DNA of 64,000 nt, from the NCBI GenBank assembly GCA_039602395.1, contig JBCNJP010000003.1:64036278-64100277 (forward strand), read 5' to 3'. The notes below the pieces were generated by a model. It worked only from the letters and a program-made list of their open reading frames with translations. It ran no database searches and was not told the DNA's origin. The stretch is from Deinandra increscens subsp. villosa (taxonomy: Eukaryota; Streptophyta; Magnoliopsida; Asterales; Asteraceae). The position numbers were made by a program, and so were the translations under genes. The number at the start of each line of letters is the position of its first letter. Position 1 is the first letter of the stretch. Below are positions 53,868 through 64,000 of the stretch, in pieces.

Positions 53868-56186
53868 TGTCACACCCCCCTCCGCCGCCCCTTGCTAGGT
53901 GCGGGGGAGGGTGTGGGACCGGCTGTCCGCATCAGTTCCCGAGGTACCAACTAAACAACAACACACAAGCATACATAACGGACATCCAGTCCTCACAGTG
54001 AAACACTAGGCCGACTCTAAATGAGGATGCACAGAGCACCTCTTAGCCGACCTGATAGAATCGATAACCACCGGATATGGCCCAGGACAAAACAAACAAG
54101 AGATACATTATTACAAGGGAAACATAGTCATAACAGGTCTTCAGAAACAAACATCATTCGTTTATTATACAGAGCCCTATCCATAGTGACAACAACCATC
54201 AGAATATTCCAAGTTCAGATTAGGTCCACACCTACACTTGCTTACCTGCAACATAAGTCAATCACAAAGTCAACAACATACGTTGTTGGTGAGTCGTAAC
54301 TACCATCATCACATTAACAGTTTTCAACACATACAGATTATGAATTTATCATGCCGCACCCAAGGTCAACACTCAGATACTCTACGGGCACGTTGCGCGT
54401 AGCCATACGCCCTCTACGAGTAGTTTTTAAGTTCAACATATAAGTACATATTCCCCCTAGTAAATTAATACTAGAGGATCCGGGTGAATATGGATCGTTC
54501 AACTATATCGACCGCTATAATCCCTTATATGTCTAGTGGTCTCAACCTTAATGACCAGAAAGTCTCTAATGACCCTTACAGGGCATTCTGACTCACAGTG
54601 TTCGACAAGATAAGCATAACAGATATAACAGATACTTTAGAGCAACCATGTGATCTCAAATAGTTAACTAATGAAGGAAGTCAGAGGACTCACACCAATG
54701 AAGTCAGAAACAGAGTTCAGTAAAGGTTGCAATCCAAGATTCACTAGAATATCCTATCTTCGGTTTCTAGCAACCTATCAGAATTATCATGTATATCCAA
54801 GTCATATACAATGCTAACATGTCCATAAACCATCTTAGGTTCAAAGTATCACTAATTACAGTCATTAGATCAACCGGTTTAGTTTTTGGTTCATCTAAAA
54901 ATCGACAAAACATTCTGTCATTTTCCTTCATAGGCGTACCGCCTGGAAATTTACATTTCTGGGCGGTACGCGTCAAATGGCAATCCGAGTTCCTGATTTC
55001 AAATCCGGGCGTACCGCCCTGATCCATATACTTTTGGGCGGTACGCTGTAATTTGTTGATTCTGGCTCCTGTTTTATTTTTCTGGGCGTACCGCTCTGCA
55101 TGCAGAGATTTTGGGCGGTACGCCCCTGTCTGGCCCGACTATTTTGTCTTTTAGTGCCATTTTTACATTTTGTCGTTTTTGGGCCAGAGTCATTTGGGGA
55201 ATCCATAGTATACCATATTGGAGTTGTTCAGCAGTTTGTTTGTGGTCTATAGTCCTAATCAAAACATAACCCCAACTTTCCGAGCTTTCCATTTATGGTA
55301 AATTTCATCAATTCAACTCCCGATTCATACAAATATCATTTGGGACAAAACTCTTGTGACTCAATAACTTATTTCCACATTAGGATCACTGATCAAGTCT
55401 GGGTTTGTTCATCCATTCATTAAATGTTTCCAATTATAGGAAAAATTAACATGCATGCTTAGAAGGGTTGTACCTTATGGAGGAATTCTTGTACAACCGA
55501 GCTTTTCTGATTTCCTTGTTCTCTCAAGTCCCCAATTCAACTTCCAGGAGCAAATCCCTGATTGCATGCATGATCCATAACCATTTTGTGAGGGTATGAT
55601 CTTAAAGAAACCCTAATTAACTTTCTTAAGCAAAAATCAAGACATCCTTACCTTGATTAACCTTGAATTTGGTTTCCACACACCTTGATCATCCCAATAT
55701 GCATAACCACAGTTGCATTCATGAGTGTTAAGACTTTGAGTGGAGGTTTCTTCAAGTAAACATGTGATTAATGATGAAGATGGTTGAAGGAATACTTACC
55801 CTTGATGATCTCCTTTTCCTTTAGCTCAAAGGGCTTGGATTCTGTGGGAACAGAGATCTGGAGCAGTAATGGAGGGTTCTGGCCGAGTGTGATCAGAAAT
55901 CACAAGTGTACAATAGATATAAAGGCCAAAATCCTTGTTTTTAACGAACTGGAATCGAGGCGTACCGCCCCAAAATGTCCCATTTGGGGCGTACCGCCCG
56001 GATTTTGAGGTAGCGGGTATGCGGGGATCCGATGGGTTCCGAACCCGACCCGTTTACCAAGCGGGTCGCGTACCGCCTAGGATTTCCTAATCCTAGGCGT
56101 ACCGCCTCTAATTGTGATTCAGAAATTTTGAATATTTCTCATTTGAAAATTCCAGCTCGGATCATGTTTTAGGTACAAAGGTTACA
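53868..56186 (-). repeat. Chromovirus LTR3 (type A)
   Basis: 2319 bp. It carries all the type A marks of LTR1 and differs from it at only a few positions by eye (for example a missing C near 56042 and a missing T near 56129). It is the start of the second copy of the 17.9-kb dimer. Confidence 0.9.
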
Positions 56187-56230
56187 TTCTCTCCCCCTTA
56201 AAGGAATTCCGTCCTGGAATTCGTTAGGCA

Positions 56231-59200
56231 CTAATTGAATAGTTCGGGGTATTTTCTCTTCATGTCTACTTCGGATTCCCACGTATATTCGGGACCGCGT
56301 CTAGCATCCCACTTGACTTTCACCATTGGAATCCTTTTCTTACGTAGCTTCTTTGTGATCCGTTCCATTATTTCAATGGGCTGTTCTGTGTAGTTCAACT
56401 TTTTATCAATTTTGATTTCTTTTAACGGAACCGCAAGAGCTTCATCTACCATACATTTCCGTAAGTTCGATACGTGAAACACGTGGTGGACTCCGCTAAG
56501 CTCTTCAGGTAATTCTAACTGATAAGCCACTTCTCCGAATCTTGATATTATCTTGAAAGGTCCGATATATCGTGGACTTAATTTTCCTCTTTTGCCAAAA
56601 CGAATTATACCCTTCCAAGGTGATATTTTCAACATCACCATGTCTCCCTCTACAAACTCAAGTGGTCTCCTACGCTGATCTGCGTAACTCTTTTGTCGGT
56701 CCTGACCGGTTTTAAGCCTTTTACGGATCTCCCTAATCTTTTCTGTAGTTTCCATGATCAGCTCAGGTCCTGTAAGTTGGCCCTCTCCCACTTCAGAGCA
56801 GCACACTGGTGTTCGGCATTTTCTACCATATAATGCCTCAAACGGAGCCATTTGAATACTGGTATGGTAGCTATTATTATATGAAACTCGACTAATGGAA
56901 GATGGTCATCCCAACTTCCTCCAAATTCGATAACACAAGATCTTAGCATATCTTCTAGGGTTTGAATCGTTCTCTCACTTGTCCATCCATTTGGGGATGA
57001 TAGGCTGTACTAAATTTTAATTTGGTCCCCATTGCTTCTTGAAAACTTCGCCAAAAGTGAGAGGTGAATCTGCTATCTCTACATAGGCGGCAATTGCCTT
57101 TTTCATTCCTGGCCACCAATAATTAGCCCTCAAATTCTGATACATTTTGTCGCCTCTTGGATGAAGCATGTACTTAGACTTGTGAGCTTCTCGAAGGATT
57201 ACATCACGTAGACCTCCTTCCTTAGGCACCCATATGCGTTTGCCTAGTCTAAGGATGCCCTCCGTTTCTTTTGTCAATTTTCTTACAACAGTCATCATCT
57301 CGTCCCACTCGACGTTGGAGTCAGCCATCTGTTTCTTTTGTGCTTCAATGATTTCTCCAATTAAATCCACACTTACGTCTAATCTCAAGGCTCGAACTCT
57401 CAATGGATTAACTCTTTCCTTCCTGCTTAATGCATCTGCCACTACATTGGCCTTGCCTGGGTGGTATTTGATCTCGCAATCATAGTCACTCAGCACTTCC
57501 ATCCAGCGTCGTTGTCGCATATTTAACTCTTTTTGACTGAACAGATGCTGTAAACTTTTATGATCGGAGTATACCACAAATTTGGCTCCATATAGGTAGT
57601 GTCTCCAAATTTTAAGAGCAAAGACTATTGCTCCTAACTCCAAGTCGTGAGTGGTGTAATTCTTTTCATGCTTTTTGAGTTGTCTGGATGCATATGCGAT
57701 TACTTTATCTTTCTGCATCAGAACACATCCGAGTCCATTGAAACAGTATACCACAAAGTATTCGGTACCTTCTGCTAATGAAAGTATAGGAGCAGAGCTC
57801 AACTTCTGTTTAAGCAACTCAAAAGCGTTGGTGTGCTTCGGATTCCAATCAAACTTCACAATTTTCTGAGTAAGGGAAGTCTATGGTGTGGCTATCTTTG
57901 AGAAATCTTGAATAAATCTTCGATAATAACCAGCTAGTCCTAAGAAACGCCGAATTTCGGTAGGACTCTTTGGTTGCTCCCACTTTGCAATAGCTTCCAC
58001 TTTTGCTAGGTCTACTTGAATTCCGGTTTTGCAACAATGTGACCCAGAAATTGCACCTCTCTTAACCAAAAGTCACATTTGGAAAATTTTGCATAAAGTT
58101 TCTCGGATCGCAATAATTCTAATATCGTTCTCAGATGTTCACCATGTTCTTCTCGGGTGCGAGATTAAATCAGAATGTCATCGATAAACACAATCACAAA
58201 CTTGTCGAGGTATGGTTTGCACACCCGGTTCATTAAATCCATGAATATTGTTGGCGCATTAGTTAATCCAAAACGCATAACCGTAAATTCATAATGGCCA
58301 TATCTTGTTCTAAATGCCGTTCTCGGAACGTCTTCTTCGCGAACTCTAACTTGATGATATCCGGATCTCAAATCGATCTTGGAGAAATAACTGGCTCCTT
58401 GCAATTGATCAAACAAGTCATCAATTCTAGGCAAAGGGTATTTATTTTTGATAGTTACACGATTTAGGTCACGATAATCAATGCACATCCGCATCGTGCC
58501 ATCCTTCTTTTTCACAAAAAGAACCGGCGCTCCCTAAGGTGAAGAGTTGGGCTTAATGAAACCTTTATCGAGAAGTTCCTGAAGTTGACTCCTTAATTCT
58601 TGCATTTCTGAAGGTGCGAGTCGGTACGGTGCTTTTGCTATCGGAGATGTTCCCGGTTCAAGCTCGATTTGAAACTCCACTTGTCGTTTTGGAGGCAATC
58701 CTGGTAGTTCATCTGGAAACACATCAGGATATTCTGAGACTATGGGTACCTCTTCCAATTTCTTTTCTCGAGGTGCCTCAACCATATTTGCTAGATATGC
58801 TTGATCACCCTTGCGAATACACTTTCCCACTTTCAATCTGGAGATTATCCTCATTGGTTTTGTTTTCCTATCTCCAATGATTGTGTGAATCTTATCATCT
58901 GCAGACTTCAACTCCAAAACTTTTTCGGCACATAGAATATTTGCTTGATATCGCGTGAGCCAATCCATTCCGAGCACGATGTCGAATTCACTTAGATCCA
59001 TGGGTAGGAGTTCTAAATTGAAAGTGGTGTTCTCATGCTCTAAACGACAGTCCTTAACTACTTTGGAGATATTAATCTTTTGGCCATTAGCAGTTTCTAC
59101 AACATAGGGTATATTTAACTTATGTGCCGCATATTTTAGTCTAGGTACACAAGTAGAGGATATAAAACTTCTATTGGCACCAGAATCAAATAGAATGCTA

Positions 59201-59355
59201 ACAATCATGTTATTAACTGAAAACATACCGGAGATCACGTCGTCATTCACACGTGCCTCTTCGGCTGTCATGATATAGAGTCGGGGTTTACCTTTCGAAG
59301 TTCCAGTGCCTTTGTTCTTATCATCTTTTCCGTTCTTCCTTTGCGGACATTCCAA
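56231..59355 (-). pseudogene. Chromovirus pol, internal 3
   Basis: Near-duplicate of internal 1 pol. It shares the stop before RT (about 58535), the stop after FIDDILI, the frameshifts near 58030 and 57880, the 9-bp RNase H deletion and the integrase deletion. Private changes include one-base deletions near 56886 and 56980, which break the integrase C-terminal frame, and a few substitutions such as MRFGLTNAP for MPFGLTNAP in RT. Confidence 0.9.
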
Positions 59356-60564
59356 GCATTAATGTTATTCTCTTTGCAATAGAAGCAGACCACTGGTGCT
59401 CTGCACTGCTGATGCGTGTGCCCCGCCTTTCCACAATTTTTACAATTATCTGCCGGTGGTCTCCTGAAATCCCTGTCACCATTTCTTCTTCCTTGGTCAT
59501 TTCTTCGAAATTTACCTCGCCTATTATCTCGCCCTCTGTCACTGAACTTTCTCTTGTTCCCAGAAGTATCCATTTTAATTCCCACTATTCTGATCCATTC
59601 ATATGCTAAGGTACCCGTTAAGCTTATAGCAGATGCTAAGGTACTAGGGCATGCTGATCTTACATCCGCCCTTATTTCGGGGCTTAATCCCCATACAAAC
59701 CTCCTGAATTTGGAAGTCTCTGTTTCTGCCATGTGGGGTACCAAATTCAGCAACTCATTAAATTTATTGATGTAAGTCATGTAGTCAGCTCCATTCATTC
59801 TTAGGTTAATAAATTCATTCTCTAGTCTTTCTGCTTCATTCTCTGGAATGAATTTTTCCATAACCATTGCGCGAAAAGCTTTCCAACTCATACGATAAGC
59901 ATTCTTTTTCCCAAGTCGACTTAACTCCACTTTCCACCAATTCAATGCTGCTCCCTTGAAGGATTGGGATGTAAATTTGACCATATCCTTAGTAGCACAA
60001 TCACTGATGTCTAAGGCAGCTTCAGTTTCTTCTAACCAATTTAAGGCATTAGTAGCCCCCTTATCTCCTTTGAATATACTGGGTTTACAGGCCATGTATG
60101 CCTTATAAGAACATCCTCTCTTCTCCTCCTTTTCTGATTTACGTTCTTTGCTCCTTGATCTCTTTCTGGCGCCCTTCGGACGGCTTTCACGATCATGGCT
60201 GCGACTCTGATGAGTCCTACTCTTACTGTGAGCTGATGAGTCAGTTCGAGACTCAACCGTTCGTGACCGAGACCTTGCAGTCCCCTTAGATCCGGAGTTG
60301 GCAGTTTTGCTTCTTGGCGATTCGCTGGATCTCTCTGAACCCACATGAGTTTTTCCTTGCCTTTTCTCCTTAGCAACCAACGAAGGCAACGCCTTTGAAA
60401 TTCCCTGAGCTATAAGCTCCTGGAGTCTCTCTTCCTGCTCCCTTTGTCTCAGTTGTTCAGACGTGAGAGGTTTCCCTCATTTTACTGTGAACGGAGTGAT
60501 CATCACGATAATCTTCCTCATCATAATCATCTTGACGAGTTTTACTCGTTCCCGCTTTCGACAT
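59268..60564 (-). pseudogene. Chromovirus gag, internal 3
   Basis: Near-duplicate of internal 1 gag: same start MSKAGTSKTRQDD (60564), same frameshift near 60465, same damaged second zinc knuckle. A few private substitutions are visible. Confidence 0.85.
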
Positions 60565-61077
60565 TTTGCTGAAAGCAATACCAGATTGACAGATTAACAT
60601 ACATTGGACTTAGTTGACAGGTATTTGTAATCAGAGTTTATATTCCTTTGCACATTCTAGTGCCATAAGGAACGTGTTCATAACAGTGTTGTTGCACTAT
60701 TTTGGGCTTTCTGGATCACCTTCTTGTGGTTACTGACATAATTTACCATGTTATGACTATGATCAGAGTGAAATCACATACACACAAGTCCTTAGGGGTG
60801 GTCTAATGAACCAAACCTCCAAAAGAAATCACTATGTATCCTGACTTAACATTCCTATAATACTCAAGTGTTATAGATAATGACAAACAAACATTTATTC
60901 CATAACAATAACACAGTCGACTTAGCGGTTCAACCGCTTTACAACACAAAGCACACACATTCAAACCATACTCAAACAAAGTTTCACAGAAGGACATACA
61001 ATACATAACATACTTATTTTTATTAGACACGACACACGAGATTTCCATCATCACGGTTCACACTAGTTTCCATGCTT
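60565..61077 (-). other. Spacer between the upstream ORF and gag, internal 3
   Basis: Non-coding, equivalent to 42701-43213; nothing further assigned. Confidence 0.5.
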
Positions 61078-62020
61078 CTAATCCTTGCGTCTTCCAAACG
61101 ACGTCAGATGCTTGATGTGGGATGACACCTTCTTAGCTTCTTCTGCCATTTTCTTTTCCTTCTTCAACTGTTTCTCTAGTCTTTTGGCTAAAGCCTTATT
61201 TTCTTCTCTGAGAGCGTTGATTACCAGGGAGTTAGGTCCTGAATGATCCGCATATGGGGTTGGGGCAAAAACTGGGTCTGGTCCTGATAAAGATGATCTT
61301 GGTAGATCCTGATATGATCCATACGGAGCATATTGGTAGGCAGAAGGTGGAAAAGGCATGTAGGACTGCTGCATAGGTGGAGAAGTCGAGTACTGATATG
61401 GTTGTGGCGGATAAAACGATGGTTATGGTAGGTAATACGGCATACCCGTGGCATAAGGTTCCTGAATAGGAGTTGGATACATGATAGGCTGCTGATAGAT
61501 GGATTGCTGCTGAAATCCAGGTGACTGCTGAAATGAAGAACTCTGATGGTAGGCAGGTGGCTGCTGATATGCAGATGGTGGTTGACTGTTAGACCTTAGT
61601 AACTGGGGGAAACTGTAACGTTCAGACACGGGTTGGCTGCTCTGGCCCTGCATCATTGCAGCTACATACGGGTCTCTAACATTATTTGCCAAAGCTCCGA
61701 TAGGATCCCTCGGGGTCTTCTTGGTCTGTCTCTACATCGCGAGCATTCCATTCTGATGGTGCAATGTGAATGGTATGACTTGGACGCACCGACATCCTGG
61801 GTTTGGTACTCCTTTTCTTAGGAGGCTTCAGTACGTCAATAGTCGACGCTGCTGGTGAGGGAGTCTTCTTTTAAGTAGGCGCGGTAAAGTACCCTGAAAA
61901 GTCAGGACTCATCGGTGGTATGGGTTGACTTGGTCCACCTTCCTCTTTCTTGTTTCTGCTACTTTTGTTGCTTCCACTGTTCTTGCTGCCGGATTTTGAA
62001 GATTTTGCAAAGTTCCACAT
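61078..62020 (-). pseudogene. Gln/Tyr/Pro/Ser-rich upstream ORF, internal 3 (deleted)
   Basis: Starts MWNFAKSSKSGSKNSG at 62020. It has an early stop near 61871, a 224-bp deletion at about 61708 (equivalent to 43845-44068 in internal 1) that removes the acidic centre and shifts the frame, and the stop shared with internal 1 near 61424. It is the most damaged of the three copies. The deletion accounts for this unit's shorter spacing. Confidence 0.85.
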
Positions 62021-62570
62021 CTTTCACGGAGGTGTCTGTGAATATAATATTAATATACAGTAGAATATATATATATATTTACACAAATATTTCGTGCACT
62101 CCTAGATTTTCATCAACTTATTTCATACTAACTTTTACCCATTGAATTCGCTAGTGTACACATAAAATAACCATCGGTATCCACGTGTCTATTAGACTCG
62201 TCATATCATGAGCTACCTGTGGGTAATAATGACAGCGTGCACTTTCTGCAATTATTACCGACCTTACATCATGCTATGAGTAATCTAATATACCCGTTTC
62301 AACTTAGGTAAACACTTATTGCGGAAGACCATTAGCATCAATGTGTCTGTTAGGGTTCACCGAGTCTTAGTGCACCTGTGGGTAGGAATGGCAGTTTGCA
62401 AGGCTGTAACTTCTACCGACCTTACACTAAACCTCGATTACTTCTAACATACAAATTTTCAGCCTAGATCACAAATTGGTTCATGCAATACTTAGAGGTC
62501 CAACTAGGTTCAAGCTTAGGGGCTCTAAGAACGCCTAATTTTGCTGGAACCTTTGGCTCTGATACCAACC
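62021..62570 (-). other. Leader of internal 3 with two hairpins and primer-binding site
   Basis: Equivalent to 44381-44928, with both inverted repeats preserved and the primer-binding site complement at 62555-62567. The TA microsatellite is slightly longer than in the other units. Confidence 0.7.
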
Positions 62571-64000
62571 TGTCACACCCCCCTCCGCCGCCCCCTGCTA
62601 GGTGCGGGGGAGGGTGTGGGACCGGCTGTCCGCATCAGTTCCCGAGGTACCAACTAAACAACAACACACAAGCATACATAACGGACATCCAGTCCTCACA
62701 GTGAAACCCTAGGCCAACTCTAAATGAGGATGCACAGAGCACCTCTTAGCCGACCTGATAGAATCGATAGCCACCGGATATTGCCCAGGACAAAACAAAC
62801 AAGAGATACATTATTACAAGGGAAACATAGTCATAACAGGTCTTCAGAAACAAACATCATTCGTTTATTATACAGAGCCCTATCCATAGTGACAACAACC
62901 ATCAGAATATTCCAAGTTCATATTAGGTCCACACCTACACTTGCTTACCTGCAACATAAGTCAATCACAAAGTCAACAACATACGTTGTTGGTGAGTCGT
63001 AACTACCATCATCACATTAACAGTTTTCAACACATACAGATTATGAATTTATCATGCCGCACCCAAGGTCAACACTCAAATACTCTACGGGCACGTTGCG
63101 TGTAGCCATACGCCCTCTACGAGTAGTTTTTAAGTTCAACATATAAGTACATATTCCCCTAGTAAATTAATACTAGAGGATCCGGGTGAATATGGATCGT
63201 TCAACTATATCGGCCGCTATAATCCCTTATATGTCTAGTGGTCTCAACCTTAATGACCAGAAAGTCTCTAATGACCCTTACAGGGCATTCTGACTCACAG
63301 TGTTCGACAAGATAAGCATAACAGATATAACAGATACATCAGAGCAACCATGTGATCTCAAATAGTTAACTAATGAAGGAAGTCAGAGGACTCACAGCAA
63401 TGAAGTCAGAAACAGAGTTCAGTAAAGGTTGCAATCCAAGATTCACTAGAATATCCTATCTTCGGTTTCTAGCAACCTATCAGAATTATCATGTATATCC
63501 AAGTCATATACAATGCTAACATGTCCATAAACCATCTTAGGTTCAAAGTATCACTAATTACAGTCGTTAGATCAACCGGTTCAGTTTTTGGTTCATCTAA
63601 AAATCGACCAAACATTCTGTCATTTTCCTTCATAGGCGTACCGCCTGGAAATTTACATTTTTGGGTGGTACGCGTCAAATGGTAATCCGAGTTCCTGATT
63701 TCAAATCCGGGCGTACCGCGCTGATCCATATACTTTTGGGCGGTACGCTGTAATTTGTTGATTCTGGCTCCTGTTTTATTTTTCTGGGCGTACCGCTCTG
63801 CATGCAGAGATTTTGGGCGGTACGCCCCTGTCTGGCCCGACTATTTTGTCTTTTAGTGCCATTTTTACATTTTGTCGTTTTTGGGCCAGAGTCATTTGGG
63901 GAATCCATAGTATACCATATTGGAGTTGTTCAGCAGTTTGTTTATGGTCTATAGTCCTAATCAAAACATAACCCCAACTTTCCGAGCTTTCCATTTATGG
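62571..64000 (-). repeat. Chromovirus LTR4 (type B), cut by the window end
   Basis: Begins TGTCACACCCCCC and carries the type B marks of LTR2 (gttgcgtgtagcc, gatacatcagagc, attcccctag). It continues past position 64000. Confidence 0.9.

Larger units (their letters stand above)
35790..64000 (-). mobile_element. Tandem array of chromovirus (Tekay-like) retrotransposon units sharing LTRs
   Basis: Order on the plus strand: leader remnant (35790-35999), LTR1 (36000-38320), internal 1 (38321-44928), LTR2 (44929-47249), internal 2 (47250-53867), LTR3 (53868-56186), internal 3 (56187-62570), LTR4 (62571 to the window end). Repeat spacing is 8929, 8939 and 8703 bp. Each LTR has a primer-binding site on one side and a polypurine tract on the other, with no flanking DNA or target-site duplication between units. 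The leader left of LTR1 and the LTR at the right edge show that the array continues both ways. Confidence 0.9.

Noticed and set aside
1..64000. Host protein-coding gene
   Set aside because: Every substantial reading frame could be placed in a retrotransposon context; no exon series resembling a host gene was seen.

Overview
This is plant nuclear DNA made almost entirely of LTR retrotransposons; I see no convincing host gene, rRNA, tRNA or CRISPR array. The evidence is plant-type LTR ends (TG...CA), 5-bp target-site duplications, primer-binding sites matching initiator Met-tRNA (TGGTATCAGAGC) or a Lys-type tRNA (TGGCGCCC), polypurine tracts, and coding remnants of the Tat, Athila, chromovirus and Copia lineages. 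From memory the families resemble those of Asteraceae (lettuce/pyrethrum/sunflower relatives), but the sequence alone does not prove that placement.

Layout. 1-4.6 kb: decayed element with a large lineage-specific ORF of unknown function, ending in a polypurine tract and a 3' LTR start. 4.8-9.38 kb: 5'-truncated Athila-like element (envelope-like ORF remnant, long 3' non-coding region, 1.6-kb 3' LTR). 9.76-35.24 kb: a Tat-lineage Ty3/Gypsy element (5' LTR, gag, protease, RT, two RNase H domains, integrase, tandem repeats, a spliced-looking antisense ORF, truncated 3' LTR). It was split twice. A gag-only Copia-type element (13534-24680, TSD GCAGG) sits in its RT, and this is itself interrupted head-on by a near-intact relative (14762-21140, TSD TAAGG) whose two LTRs are almost identical. 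A second gag-only Copia-type element (28158-31996, TSD GTAAC) sits in its 3' UTR. A third LTR of the first Copia family begins at 35239 and runs into a gap of exactly 500 Ns.

35.79-64 kb: a tandem array of reverse-oriented chromovirus (Tekay-like) units, LTR-internal-LTR-internal-LTR-internal-LTR, with neighbouring units sharing one LTR. Diagnostic variants show an A-B-A-B order, so a ~17.9-kb dimer appears to have been duplicated. All three internal regions share an integrase deletion, so none is autonomous. Each also carries an extra Gln/Tyr/Pro/Ser-rich ORF between leader and gag, intact only in the middle copy.

The most unusual signals are: (i) the A-B-A-B array of integrase-defective units; (ii) family-specific short palindromic words forming inverted repeats next to the TATA box in several unrelated LTR families, with compensatory changes; (iii) a pair of double-stem structured units with conserved internal loops and different but still paired stems (32581-32704); (iv) the multi-exon antisense ORF; (v) the prion-like ORF upstream of gag. 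All identity statements are by eye; no alignment or folding program was run.
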